A DNA stretch of 64,000 nucleotides, from NCBI GenBank assembly GCA_048267965.1, contig JBLWWK010000005.1, positions 62,001-126,000 on the forward strand. The letters run 5' to 3'. Source of the DNA: GCA-2705995 sp048267965. Lineage in GTDB: Bacteria; Bacteroidota; Bacteroidia; Flavobacteriales_G; Salibacteraceae. The position numbers and the translations under genes are program-made. Below are positions 8,175-17,351 of this stretch, in pieces. How positions within the stretch are numbered: the first letter of the stretch is position 1; every line of letters starts with the position of its first letter. Below the pieces are notes generated by a model that was given only the letters and a program-made list of their open reading frames with translations, was not told the DNA's origin and did not search any database.

Positions 8175-11100
8175 TTAAAAGTTTACCAAGACACCTAAGC
8201 GAGTCCTTCTTGGTAAGTTATAGTTAAATGGACTATTCACACTCATTCCATATAGCTCTCTAAATGCTTGCTCGTCTCTTTGTGAAATAATATCCTGTTG
8301 GAAAGTTGCATCTGTTAAGTAACCATCGTCATCTGGGTTACCTGTTGCACGATAAACGTTAATGATATTCTGTACGTTCAATACGTTTAGTACCTGTGCG
8401 TAAACATTAATCATTAATGGCTTCTTGTTATCACCTTTGCCTACTTTAACTTCAAAATCACGATCGATTCTTAAGTCAAGTCTGTATTGCCAAGGTAGAC
8501 GTGAACCGTTGATAGAACCATCTAAGATAGATGCACCTACTGGTGAAATAAATCCTTCACCGGTTACAGCTCTCTGTGCAGAGTAAGGCTCACCTGAACC
8601 TGCAGTAATCTGTAAGTTAGCCCCTGTACTTGCTAAGATTTGCTTTCCGAATAAGATAGGACCGTTGTAATCTTTTCCAGCACCGTAACGATAATCAACT
8701 GTAGCTACGATGGTGTGTCTTTGATCGTAGTTAAGAGGTGTAGTATTTCTTAAGTTTTGACGACCCGCTCTAACTAGGTTAACTCCTGATGTAGTGTTAG
8801 AACCAGTACCGTCAGCAAACTGTAACGTATAAGATGCTTTCATCCATAAGTTACCCGTTCTTCTCAAATCGTAAGAAACAGTTAAACCTTTTACCGTACC
8901 AAAATCGATATTACCATACGTTTGGTAAGTTCTTGGATATGCCTGTTGATAACCAATAACCTGAACTTGGTTACGCATCTCACGGTAGAATGTCTCTAAT
9001 TTAATAGATGAACTATTCGTTAGTTTTTGTTGGAACCCAACTGCGTAATCGATAGTTTGCTCAGGTTGAAGTGCTGGGTTATTTAAGATACTACTTGATG
9101 GAATTTGATCCAAGAAGAAGTAGTTTAACATATTAAGTCGGTTACCAGTGGTTGGTCTTTTAGTTAATACATCATAGTGAGCAAAGAACAACGCTTCGTC
9201 AGATATTGGGAAAGAGAAGGCAATACGTGGCATAAAGTTAGTCTCAGGAGAGTAATCTTCGAAAGAAGACGAATTCAAATCTGAAGATTGCGTATTCTCT
9301 TTATCAACTAATAATGGAGCGATTCCACTAGCACCTCTTAAAGTGGCTGGATCATCAATTTCGATACCATCGGCATTGTACCAAATATCTCCATCACGAT
9401 AACCTGTAATTCTAGTTGGGTTGGCAACATTGTCTGTATAAACTACAAAGTCGCTTCCGATATTTCCTGGGTGAGAACCTCCTTCAGCTAGTTCTCTAGC
9501 TTCTTGCTCGCCAGCTTTCACTGTAGGGAATAATACATAAGGATCTCTCAATACTGATTGGTTCGCATCGTAACGATCAACACGCAAACCTACGTTGAAT
9601 ACTAAGTCATCAAAGGCAAACTTATCTTGGATAAAACCAGCAGTATAAATAGGACGGAAAGCTCCAATCGGGCGAGTAAAGTTTCCGTATTCATCTCTTT
9701 CATTAAAGAAATCATCAACTGTTGGGTTACCTGTTACTACATTACCCCATGCATCGTATCCAAAGTAAGAAACGAGGTTGTTACCACTGTTAAGAAGTTC
9801 ATCAGCACTGAAGAACTCTAAGTCCATAACGTCAGGGCCGTAGCTGTTGAAATCAATCCAATCGGTTCCGTCTGTATCATAACCCAATCTTTTTCTTAGG
9901 TTGTAATCGAAGAAACTTTGAGATTCGTTTTCGTTGTATGGGTTGTACGTACCTGGTGACGCGTTCAATCTTTCGTAGCTAATATATGGATTAGTCTCAC
10001 CAGCGCGGTATTCGAAAGTTTCGTTAAACTCATTTAAGTTCTGAATGTGAGAGTTGGTTCTTAAACGACCAATTTCCCAAAGACCAACTGGAGATAATGA
10101 GTACGATCTATCTACACGTTGTTCATATTCGAAACCGATACTAATCGCATGATCTTTAATATCTGCAGAACCCATGGCAGAAACACGGAATTGGTTAGTT
10201 TGACTTTTTTGGTAGCTGTTCCAAGGTGCAGCGTGACTAGTCCAAATACCATATACATCTGGTGGTAAATCACCGTTGTACAAACCACCATTACCTCTAA
10301 TGTTGTTTACCCTTCTTAAGAAGAAGTTTCTTTCATCATCACTAGAAGCTAAGTTCTGATCATAAATTGGGTTTCCATTCTCATCAAAACCTTCCCAACC
10401 GTAAAGATTGTAGTAAGAAGCTGTATAGTTAGCCATTTCTGGGTTTACAGAACCTGGTGTGAATCCGATCAAAGTATCTTCAAACGTTTGTTGAACGTAA
10501 GCAGAACCCGTCCAAGCGATCGTATCTTTATCAAAACCCCATTGAGTACCATTGTAAAGCATAGCCACTGTATCCCCTGGGTTTTCAGGATCAATTAGCG
10601 CATAGTCTCTATCTTGGTAAGCTTGGAATTTACCTACATAACCATAGTTCCAGAAGTTGTCTTGGTGTCTTTCGTCCCATCTTCTAAAATTTGTTTGGTT
10701 AAAATCTGCCTGTACGGTATAGTATGCGTTAGAAATGATACTAGAGCTCTTCTCTTCTTCAGATGGGTTTCTAGAACCGAATCTTTGAGTGAAACGACCA
10801 AAAACACGCCAAGTGTTGTTGCGTGTCTCAGGGTGAGCGTCATAGTTCAATAATGAGTTTGAAAAGGCAAAGTTGTTTTCGTTAGATAGTTGGTAAGTAC
10901 CACCAAAAGTCAAGTTGGTGTTTTTACCAGTATTGAAATCTAATTTACCTGTAATGTTAAAAGAGTTAGAAGCATCGTTTTGACGAGTTCTTACCTTCTC
11001 ATAAGAATCTAGACGTAAAAATTCAGTTTCCTGGAAAGCACCAGTTCCAGTAGTGGCGAAACGAAGAGGATTAGCTCTTACCTCGTCTAATACGTCATCT

Positions 11101-12029
11101 TTAATTTTCCAGTATCCAATATGTGAAGGACGTTGATCTTGAACAGAAGTGAAGTTACCTGATAAGAAGAAACCTAATAATGGTTCAGTCTTGTTACCAG
11201 CAGAATCTTTTTTCATGATTAATGGACCAGCAACAGAAGCCTCAACAAGATTGTATCCATAAGGATCAAGACCTCTTACATCGTCACCAATTTTGAAACC
11301 TGAAGAAACGAACTCAACAGATCCGAAATAAACACTTGAAGGGCCACGAGTAGTAATCGAGATTACCCCACCAGTGATATCACCGTATTGTGCAGGAACC
11401 CCACCAACCATTACGTTAACCTCTTCAATGGCAGCTTGCGGAAGGTTAGAAGAACCACGTACTTTAATACCATCGATAAAGTAGTAGTTAGCATCTGAAC
11501 GCGCACCACGAATGTTTAATCCTCCAGAACCATCGTCTTTCGAGTATACACCCCCTACTGTTTGAGCGATACCTGCAGCACTACGAGTAGGCATACGAAG
11601 TATATCTTCTTTAGTAACTGTTTGACCTGAAGTGGTGTTATCTTTAGAGATAAGTGGCACTTTGTAGTCCACAACCACAAATTCGTTAAGTTGCTCAATA
11701 CTTGAACCCATCTTAACGTCTAGGAACGAAATTTTATTCGCGTTTACCACAACACCGTTAATTTGAACTGGTTTGTAACCAGTAAAAGAAGCTTTAACGG
11801 TGTAGCTTCCAGGGTCGAGTGGCTTAATAAAGTACTTACCATCAAAATCGGTTGCGCCACCGGTGACTTGAACACCATTGCGCTCAACCACAACGTTTAC
11901 GAAGGGTAATGGCTCCCCAGTTTCCTTGTCAATTACCTTTCCTTTAAGTCCAGCTTGACCGGTTTGTGCAAATGCTCCAACTCCGAAAACAAGGATAGCC
12001 AGTACTGTTGAGAGTAGATTTCTTAACAT
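8175..12029 (-). CDS. TonB-dependent receptor with N-terminal carboxypeptidase-regulatory-like domain
   Basis: This 1284-residue outer-membrane receptor has a signal peptide ending near residue 21 (GAFAQ). A carboxypeptidase D regulatory-like domain follows at about 27-110 (GKVIDKETGEPLPFVNV, DFDGKYFIKPL). Next comes a plug domain at about 130-240, with GGLNIRGAR, YYFIDG and PAQYGDITGGVI. A 22-strand-type barrel ends with a terminal Phe in GVLVNF. It lacks the SusC signature and no SusD partner follows, so it is not a standard polysaccharide locus. It is the first gene of a three-gene minus-strand module with the giant secreted protein and the PorV-like barrel. The ligand is unknown; coupling to a secreted partner is an inference from order and close spacing. 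Confidence 0.88.
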   Translation of the reverse strand: MLRNLLSTVLAILVFGVGAFAQTGQAGLKGKVIDKETGEPLPFVNVVVERNGVQVTGGATDFDGKYFIKPLDPGSYTVKASFTGYKPVQINGVVVNANKISFLDVKMGSSIEQLNEFVVVDYKVPLISKDNTTSGQTVTKEDILRMPTRSAAGIAQTVGGVYSKDDGSGGLNIRGARSDANYYFIDGIKVRGSSNLPQAAIEEVNVMVGGVPAQYGDITGGVISITTRGPSSVYFGSVEFVSSGFKIGDDVRGLDPYGYNLVEASVAGPLIMKKDSAGNKTEPLLGFFLSGNFTSVQDQRPSHIGYWKIKDDVLDEVRANPLRFATTGTGAFQETEFLRLDSYEKVRTRQNDASNSFNITGKLDFNTGKNTNLTFGGTYQLSNENNFAFSNSLLNYDAHPETRNNTWRVFGRFTQRFGSRNPSEEEKSSSIISNAYYTVQADFNQTNFRRWDERHQDNFWNYGYVGKFQAYQDRDYALIDPENPGDTVAMLYNGTQWGFDKDTIAWTGSAYVQQTFEDTLIGFTPGSVNPEMANYTASYYNLYGWEGFDENGNPIYDQNLASSDDERNFFLRRVNNIRGNGGLYNGDLPPDVYGIWTSHAAPWNSYQKSQTNQFRVSAMGSADIKDHAISIGFEYEQRVDRSYSLSPVGLWEIGRLRTNSHIQNLNEFNETFEYRAGETNPYISYERLNASPGTYNPYNENESQSFFDYNLRKRLGYDTDGTDWIDFNSYGPDVMDLEFFSADELLNSGNNLVSYFGYDAWGNVVTGNPTVDDFFNERDEYGNFTRPIGAFRPIYTAGFIQDKFAFDDLVFNVGLRVDRYDANQSVLRDPYVLFPTVKAGEQEARELAEGGSHPGNIGSDFVVYTDNVANPTRITGYRDGDIWYNADGIEIDDPATLRGASGIAPLLVDKENTQSSDLNSSSFEDYSPETNFMPRIAFSFPISDEALFFAHYDVLTKRPTTGNRLNMLNYFFLDQIPSSSILNNPALQPEQTIDYAVGFQQKLTNSSSIKLETFYREMRNQVQVIGYQQAYPRTYQTYGNIDFGTVKGLTVSYDLRRTGNLWMKASYTLQFADGTGSNTTSGVNLVRAGRQNLRNTTPLNYDQRHTIVATVDYRYGAGKDYNGPILFGKQILASTGANLQITAGSGEPYSAQRAVTGEGFISPVGASILDGSINGSRLPWQYRLDLRIDRDFEVKVGKGDNKKPLMINVYAQVLNVLNVQNIINVYRATGNPDDDGYLTDATFQQDIISQRDEQAFRELYGMSVNSPFNYNLPRRTRLGVLVNF

Positions 12030-12344
12030 ATTTTAAGATTTATAAAAAGTGCTTGAATGTAGTAATAGCAAAGTGCTTAAAAAGGCCCGTAAAGATATGT
12101 AAATACGTTTCGGAATTGCAAATTTAATGCAATGTTACCGCAAGTTTACTGTATTATACCGTTTACAGGTAGTTCTACTCTTGGATGCAGTTGAATTTGT
12201 TTTTCCATATTTCAATCACAAATTATTACTGAATTCAAACTTCTTCGAATGTGAGAATATTAACAATGCTTAACAAGACGTAGTTAAATTATGGTAGTTA
12301 TAAATTAACTAACGGTCGTTTTATTCATTTAATGATTTCGTGTA
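12030..12344. other. 315-bp non-coding region upstream of the TonB receptor module
   Basis: This is the longest stretch without a gene. It is AT-rich and separates the end of the LytTR regulator gene (12345) from the receptor start (12029), both on the minus strand. The only site I can support is a minus-strand TAAATTTG element at 12119-12126. I see no open frame, tRNA or clear hairpin. The rest may hold upstream control sites for the module. Confidence 0.6.
12119..12126 (-). promoter_or_regulatory. Candidate -7 element TAAATTTG for the TonB receptor module
   Basis: The minus strand reads TAAATTTG, matching the Bacteroidota -7 consensus TAnnTTTG. The nearest TTG (12141-12143) sits only 14 bases upstream, shorter than the usual 19-21, so the -33 element is weak. 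The predicted leader to the receptor ATG is about 80-85 bases. Confidence 0.4.
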
Positions 12345-13082
12345 TCACAAGTATTCGTCAATAAAATCTTGTTTTCTTCTTCTTGATACAGGAATGGTAG
12401 ATTGATCTTTCATAATTACATAGCCGCCATCTGATTTTAAATATTCTTTTACTTGCCTCACATTTATGAGGTGTGAACGATGTATACGGAAAAAACCTTT
12501 GGAGGTTAACAATTCATCGTAATATTTTATGTTTTTGCTAGAACAAATGGTCTCTTTATTCTGTAAGTGCACAAATGTGTAGCCTTCATCTGCTTCACAT
12601 CGAATAATGTCTGCATAATCTACAAAAATCATAGACTCGGTGGTGGGTATAATCAACTTCTCAGGAACTTTAGATGTTTTTAGCATTTGCAACATGTAGT
12701 CAAGTTGCTCTTTACTAACTGCTTTTTGCAATTGTTGTTCAACTTTGCGAATAGCCGTATCTAAATCGTCTAGATCGATCGGTTTTAATAAATAGTCTAA
12801 GGCACTGTACTTAAAAGCGCGAATAGCATATTCATCGTGAGCAGTAATAAAGATGAGCTGAAAGTCAAACGATGGAAAATGGTCTAACAATTCAAATCCC
12901 GTTTCTCCATCCATCTCTATGTCTAAGAAAACGATGTCTAATTTCTCTGCTGCAATTACTTGAACCGCTTCTTTTATGGTTCCTACAGAAGCCACAATCT
13001 CTATACTTGGATGGTCTTCTTTAAGCAAATTGCTAAGGTTTTGCCTTGCTTTTGCTTCATCATCTACGATTAGGCATTTCAT
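12345..13082 (-). CDS. LytTR-family response regulator
   Basis: This 245-residue regulator starts at ATG 13082. A CheY-like receiver comes first, with acidic pair D7/D8, phosphoacceptor D54 in FLDIEMDG and the conserved Lys in LLKPID. A C-terminal LytTR DNA-binding domain follows, with FFRIHRSHLINVRQV and IPVSRRRKQDF. Proteins of this type bind direct repeats upstream of target genes as dimers. The start overlaps the end of the sensor kinase by 23 bases, so the two form one operon and a cognate pair. An ATG eight codons earlier is possible but lengthens the overlap. The divergence point of the TonB module lies just downstream, making that module a plausible target; this is inference. Confidence 0.9.
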   Translation of the reverse strand: MKCLIVDDEAKARQNLSNLLKEDHPSIEIVASVGTIKEAVQVIAAEKLDIVFLDIEMDGETGFELLDHFPSFDFQLIFITAHDEYAIRAFKYSALDYLLKPIDLDDLDTAIRKVEQQLQKAVSKEQLDYMLQMLKTSKVPEKLIIPTTESMIFVDYADIIRCEADEGYTFVHLQNKETICSSKNIKYYDELLTSKGFFRIHRSHLINVRQVKEYLKSDGGYVIMKDQSTIPVSRRRKQDFIDEYL

Positions 13083-16026
13083 GGGCCGTATTTTTTTCGT
13101 TAACAATAGGGATGGTTATGGTCACACGCGTACCAAAAGGTTTTTGCCCTTGGTACACATCTTCAAATTGAATGCTGAGTTCGTCTTTAAACTTGGCTTG
13201 TAGAGCAGAAATTCTGCCTTGAGTAATTCCCATGGCGGCCGATTGATGCAGTTTTTGCTTTTTCTGCTGAAGAGCCTGAGCGGCTTTTCGACCAATACCG
13301 TTGTCTTCAATAACGCAAACCAGCAAATCGGGTTGGGATGATGAAATGTTAACGGTTATTTTCCCTTGGCGCTCAAGTTTAGAAAAGCCATGGTTAATCG
13401 AATTCTCTACAAAGGGTTGAATCATCAATGGAGGAATGGGCGCTTCTTCCATCTTTTTATCCAAATTGAGTTGTAAATCGAACACAAATTTATTCTCAAA
13501 CCGCACTTGTTCTAGCTCTATGTATAAATGTAAAGCTTCGATATCTTGCTTAAGCGGAACGTAGGGTGTTTTACTATTGTCGAGAATTAGGCGCATAAGT
13601 TTGGCAAACTTGGTTAGATAGCGGTTTGCTTGTTTTTTCTCGTTGTTATTGATGTAAAACTGTATGCTGTTGAGCGAATTAAAAATAAAGTGCGGATTCA
13701 TTTGAGAACGCAGTGCTTGAAGCTTCAGATTATCGAGGTCTCTTTCTAAAGCAGCTTTTCTTTTTAGGTTAATTATGCGCAAGCGGTAAACAGCTACCAA
13801 AATCGAAACAAAAAGGACTATTAAGGCAGCAATAAACCAAGGCTCTTTATAATAAGGCGTTGCAATAGAGAAGTGAAAAGTGGTAGGAACCCGATTCCAT
13901 GTTCCGTTGGCATTGCTACTTTTTACTTCAAAAACATAATCACCTGGGTTGAGATTGCTGAAAGAGGCTACGCTTTCTGCTATGGGAGGAGACCAATTAT
14001 TGTCGTAGCCATTTAACCGATATTGATACCGCACTTTTTTAGGATTACTCAAGCAAATTCCTTTAAAAGAAAACGAAATTCGATTCTCTAGGTGTGAAAG
14101 CTGAGATCCTGCTGCTAATGCAGTATCATTATAAAAGAGGTTGATTCCAGTAAGAAAAGTTTTGTTTTCTACATCTTGGTGTGTGGCATAATCACCTAAA
14201 TACTGCACCAAGCCATTTACGGTTCCGAACCATAAAGAGCCATCTTTGTCTGCCCAAGCTCCGTGGGTGTTGCATTCTACGCCTATAAAACCATCGGCAA
14301 GCGAGTAGCCCGTAACCAGCGAAGTAGAATCGAATGGTTGATTTTGTAAGTCAATTTTATTGATGCCTTGATTGGTTCCTACCCATAATTGTTGGTTATA
14401 ATCTGCCAATAAAGAATAGGTGAGGGGCGAGTTTAGGCCGTTGGTGACATTGATTTGTTGAAGGTTTTCGGTAGCTAAATTGTAGTGGAAAACCCCTTGA
14501 AAAGTGGCAATCCATAAATCGGTAGGTGAGGTGGCTACTAAATCGAGAGCACTTTCGATATGCACATTCCACTCTTGGTTTAAGTTGGTGAGGGTAGAAT
14601 CTGTGTTGAATCTAAAGAGACCACCTTCATACGTTCCAATCCATAAATTTTGCTGGGCATCTTTCCATAACGACCAAATTTCACCTTGCTCGGGCAAGTC
14701 TAAAGAAAGCGTAGTAAGCTCATTGTTTTTAACGACCGAAATAGTGTTTTTATGTGCAAAATAGGTGTAGAAATGGGTAGAATCATGGAAAATGTCGTTT
14801 ACTGGTTTTCTACCTATTTTTCGTGAAATAGAGCTAGAAATAAGTCCATTTTTGGCCAAACTATACAAAGAAAGCCCTTTATTGGTGCCAATGTAAACCA
14901 CAGAATCTATCTCAGTAATAGGTCCAATATGGTTCGATTTTAAACCATGGTATTGGTCGTAAACAGTAAACGATTCGTTCTGATATTTGAAAACACCTTT
15001 GTTTCTAGAGCCAATCCAAAGTTGGTTTTTGCTATCCCTAAAAATGCCGTAGATAAAATTGGCCAATAAGCCATCTTTAAATGTGTAATTGAGAAAACGT
15101 TGAGAGTTGAGTTTATAAATTCCGTTGTAAGTAGCTACCCAAATATTGCTTTCTCGATCTTTAAAAAGTTGGATAATATCGTTGCTATTAAACTCTTCGT
15201 CAACAAAAAACACTTTAAAATTTTTGCCATTGTAGCGAGCCAAACCGTTAGCCGTTCCAATCCACAGCATGCCGTTTAAATCGGTAACTATTGAGCGAAT
15301 AGCGTTAGAAGGTAAACCGTTAAAAACAGAGAAAAACTCGGTGTTGTTGCCATGTTTTTTAATGAGTCCTTTAGAGCAAGCCATCCACAGCGTGTCTTTA
15401 ACAATGTGAATATCGTTAATGGTGGCCGTCATAATTGTATCAGTAACGGTAGGAACGCGATTTTCAATTTTTATAGAAAGCAACCCTTTGTTGGTGCCCA
15501 CCAACACTTCTTGATTCACTACTTCCATACAGCGAATGGAATGATGAGAAAGTACCTTTTGGGCTTGGTAGGTATCGTGTTGTTGAGAAATAATGTAGAG
15601 GGAAGAATCGGTTCCTACCAAGAGAGTAGAATCGAACGATTGAAGAGCGGTTATTTTAATGTTTTTAGGGAAATTATCGATAGAAAGAGAAGAAATTTGA
15701 TTTCCTTTTATTTCGGCTAAGCCTTTTGTGGTTCCTACCCAGAGTGTTTGCTGAAACGATTTTTCAAGAACGGTAACGCGGTTGCTGGGCAAGCCGTTGG
15801 CCTGAGTAAAGTTGTTGAATTGAATACCATCGAACTGACTCAAACCACCGTAACCTCCGAGCCACAGATAACCTAGAGAATCTTGATTAATGCAATAAGT
15901 ATGTATAAAAGGAAGGCCTTCTTCTACAGAAAAACGCTGAAAATGATGAGATTGGGCATTAACGATGTTGCTAAGTAACAACCCGAAAATGAGCCAGCTA
16001 AAGAATTTTTTAACCGATTGTGGCAC
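13060..16026 (-). CDS. Sensor histidine kinase with periplasmic two-component propeller and Y_Y_Y domain (LytS-type kinase)
   Basis: This 988-residue kinase has, in order: a signal peptide or first TM (about 8-24); two-component-regulator propeller repeats (about 30-620) with many L-W-[IV]-G-T blades; a Y_Y_Y domain (about 640-725) ending in GDYVFEVKSSNANGTW; one TM helix (about 735-757); and a cytoplasmic His_kinase domain with the phospho-His motif SQMNPHFIFNSL near residue 790. The ATPase N box QPFVENSINHGF and G box DNGIGRKA follow. The domain order matches one-TM periplasmic sensors. The start is GTG at 16026; no in-frame ATG precedes it. Several GTAGGAACC motif copies fall on VGT codons of the propeller, so part of that local cluster could reflect protein repetition. 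Confidence 0.9.
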   Translation of the reverse strand: MPQSVKKFFSWLIFGLLLSNIVNAQSHHFQRFSVEEGLPFIHTYCINQDSLGYLWLGGYGGLSQFDGIQFNNFTQANGLPSNRVTVLEKSFQQTLWVGTTKGLAEIKGNQISSLSIDNFPKNIKITALQSFDSTLLVGTDSSLYIISQQHDTYQAQKVLSHHSIRCMEVVNQEVLVGTNKGLLSIKIENRVPTVTDTIMTATINDIHIVKDTLWMACSKGLIKKHGNNTEFFSVFNGLPSNAIRSIVTDLNGMLWIGTANGLARYNGKNFKVFFVDEEFNSNDIIQLFKDRESNIWVATYNGIYKLNSQRFLNYTFKDGLLANFIYGIFRDSKNQLWIGSRNKGVFKYQNESFTVYDQYHGLKSNHIGPITEIDSVVYIGTNKGLSLYSLAKNGLISSSISRKIGRKPVNDIFHDSTHFYTYFAHKNTISVVKNNELTTLSLDLPEQGEIWSLWKDAQQNLWIGTYEGGLFRFNTDSTLTNLNQEWNVHIESALDLVATSPTDLWIATFQGVFHYNLATENLQQINVTNGLNSPLTYSLLADYNQQLWVGTNQGINKIDLQNQPFDSTSLVTGYSLADGFIGVECNTHGAWADKDGSLWFGTVNGLVQYLGDYATHQDVENKTFLTGINLFYNDTALAAGSQLSHLENRISFSFKGICLSNPKKVRYQYRLNGYDNNWSPPIAESVASFSNLNPGDYVFEVKSSNANGTWNRVPTTFHFSIATPYYKEPWFIAALIVLFVSILVAVYRLRIINLKRKAALERDLDNLKLQALRSQMNPHFIFNSLNSIQFYINNNEKKQANRYLTKFAKLMRLILDNSKTPYVPLKQDIEALHLYIELEQVRFENKFVFDLQLNLDKKMEEAPIPPLMIQPFVENSINHGFSKLERQGKITVNISSSQPDLLVCVIEDNGIGRKAAQALQQKKQKLHQSAAMGITQGRISALQAKFKDELSIQFEDVYQGQKPFGTRVTITIPIVNEKNTAHEMPNRR

Positions 16027-16047
16027 GCATTTATTTTAAGTGTTTAA

Positions 16048-16542
16048 CTAATACTTTGGGCGATTCATGATGGCGTCATAAATAACCGCTTTTCTTAAGT
16101 TAAATTCACTTTTAGCATCTTGCTGGTTGCTTAAATCACTACCGTAAATTGGGCTGTTGGCTGAGATTTCTTTGTTTAAAAGCTCTTTTTCTTCTTGCGA
16201 TAATTTCTGTTTTTGTTGCTTTTTGAGCTCGCTTAAACTGGGTTGATGAATTGGCTGGTCATCATAAAATTCGTCTGTATCTTCTTCTTGGTCGTAATAA
16301 GCATCGGAAGACTCGTTGTATTGAGAAGCCGTATTTTGGGCTCTTTTTGTGGTTTCCGTCTCCCCATTGATAGAGCGTAAAAATTGCTCGATGTCATCGT
16401 CTATTGAAGTGCTTCTAGAAGAGGAAGTAGGAGTTGATTGACGGGGTTGTGTTTTGTTTTTTTTCGAATTCGATTTTTTCACCACCGAATAAACAATACC
16501 GGCAATTACAAACAAGAAATAGATGATGTCTCCTATATCCAT
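16048..16542 (-). CDS. Hypothetical membrane-anchored charged protein
   Basis: This is a 164-residue protein with one N-terminal transmembrane helix (IIYFLFVIAGIVYSVV, residues 5-20). A basic stretch and a long hydrophilic, Gln/Glu/Asp-rich region follow, probably disordered or coiled (SLSELKKQQKQKLSQEEKELL around residues 98-118). I do not recognise the family. It lies 21 bases upstream of the sensor kinase on the same strand and 3 bases after the small basic protein before it, so it may belong to the same transcript. Confidence 0.65.
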   Translation of the reverse strand: MDIGDIIYFLFVIAGIVYSVVKKSNSKKNKTQPRQSTPTSSSRSTSIDDDIEQFLRSINGETETTKRAQNTASQYNESSDAYYDQEEDTDEFYDDQPIHQPSLSELKKQQKQKLSQEEKELLNKEISANSPIYGSDLSNQQDAKSEFNLRKAVIYDAIMNRPKY

Positions 16543-16545
16543 AAT

Positions 16546-16830
16546 TTAAAAAATTCTTCGCCAGAAAGGTAAGCGTTTATTTTCTCTGTTACGCTTTGCT
16601 TTTTTAGCTGAGCGTTTCATTCTTTTTCTGGTTTTTCGAGATTGGTTTTTAATGTGTTTTTCTCGAAGTTTTTCTGTTATTTCGGCTTCTTCGTTACTCT
16701 GTTTCTCTTTCAGCTTAGCAGCATTTTTCTGCTTGGCTTCTGGTGAGCCTCCTTTAATTTGTGCTTGGCTAGTTGTTGGTATTAATAAACAACCCAATGC
16801 TACAAAGAACGAGTAGAGAAATACCTTCAA
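16546..16830 (-). CDS. Small exported, very basic protein
   Basis: From a TTG at 16830 the protein is 94 residues. It has a clean signal peptide (KVFLYSFFVALGCLL, cleavage near TSQAQ), then a Lys/Arg-rich helical region with RKTRKRMKRSAKKAKRNRENK. An ATG at 16920 would add 30 residues that do not look like an export signal and would overlap the divergent lipoprotein gene by 46 bases, so the TTG is preferred. The function is unknown; the mature part resembles a periplasmic polybasic peptide. Confidence 0.55.
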   Translation of the reverse strand: MKVFLYSFFVALGCLLIPTTSQAQIKGGSPEAKQKNAAKLKEKQSNEEAEITEKLREKHIKNQSRKTRKRMKRSAKKAKRNRENKRLPFWRRIF

Positions 16831-16862
16831 AAATTTCGTTCTTAAATCGAAAGATACATTCT

Positions 16863-16870
16863 TACCTTTG
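16863..16870 (+). promoter_or_regulatory. Candidate -7 element TACCTTTG four bases before the start codon
   Basis: TACCTTTG matches TAnnTTTG exactly. It is followed by four bases and then ATG 16875, so transcription would be expected to start at or next to the A of the start codon. No convincing -33 TTG is seen. Confidence 0.45.
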
Positions 16871-16874
16871 TAAA

Positions 16875-17294
16875 ATGAAGGCAATAAAGCTTTTTTCTTT
16901 GATTTTACTACTTGTTGCATTTACCAAATGTAAAAAAGATGATGACAACAAGGTTCCTTTAACGCCTGTAAATATTACAGTTAACGTTAATCAACCTGCT
17001 TATTTTAACCTGCAAACAGTAGGGGGTTGGGAGTATTTAAATGGTGGTTCTCGGGGTTTGTTGGTTTACCGGTACAGTTCAGATGAATTTAGAGCCTACG
17101 ATCGACACAGCCCTTATAATTACGAAGCAGGGTGTAGGGTAATGGTAGACGCTACCAATATTTTTGCTGTAGACACATGCAGTGGTTCTCGATTTTTACT
17201 CATTGATGGCAGCGTAGAAAGAGGTCCTGCTGGGCAGCCACTAAGAAGTTATCAAACAGCGTTTAATGGATCTATTTTACAGATCTATAACTAA
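16875..17294 (+). CDS. Small lipoprotein of unknown function
   Basis: From ATG 16875 the protein is 139 residues. It has a lipoprotein signal: hydrophobic LFSLILLLVAF, then TKC with the cysteine at about residue 18, followed by KKDDDNK, the acidic/basic spacer common after the lipidated cysteine in Bacteroidota. The remaining part has VNVNQPAYFNLQTVGGWEYL and a Cys pair, and resembles a compact beta domain. In many Bacteroidota, similar short lipoproteins with a GGW motif look Rieske-like; I see Cys-His-poor sequence here and do not claim that function. The divergent basic exported protein shares its upstream region. Confidence 0.65.
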   Translation: MKAIKLFSLILLLVAFTKCKKDDDNKVPLTPVNITVNVNQPAYFNLQTVGGWEYLNGGSRGLLVYRYSSDEFRAYDRHSPYNYEAGCRVMVDATNIFAVDTCSGSRFLLIDGSVERGPAGQPLRSYQTAFNGSILQIYN

Positions 17295-17295
17295 C

Positions 17296-17329
17296 AAAAA
17301 AGCCAGGCATATCGATACCTGGCTTTTTT
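17296..17329. terminator. Bidirectional rho-independent terminator
   Basis: A stem GCCAGG/CCTGGC is flanked by six A on the left and six T on the right, with a 10-base loop. It lies between the convergent lipoprotein gene (plus, ends 17294) and ahcY (minus, ends 17352) and can serve both. Confidence 0.85.
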
Positions 17330-17351
17330 ATCTTTATCAATAAATTGACGA

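Noticed and set aside
7521..8227. Additional small proteins in other frames of the giant secreted protein
   Set aside because: They lie entirely inside a 1456-codon gene with signal peptide and consistent composition; they are shadow frames.
14384..15739. Treating the cluster of GTAGGAACC copies in the sensor kinase as the best proof of the motif
   Set aside because: The propeller repeats contain many Leu-Trp-Val-Gly-Thr blades, so these copies may partly reflect protein repetition. The argument rests on copies in other genes.
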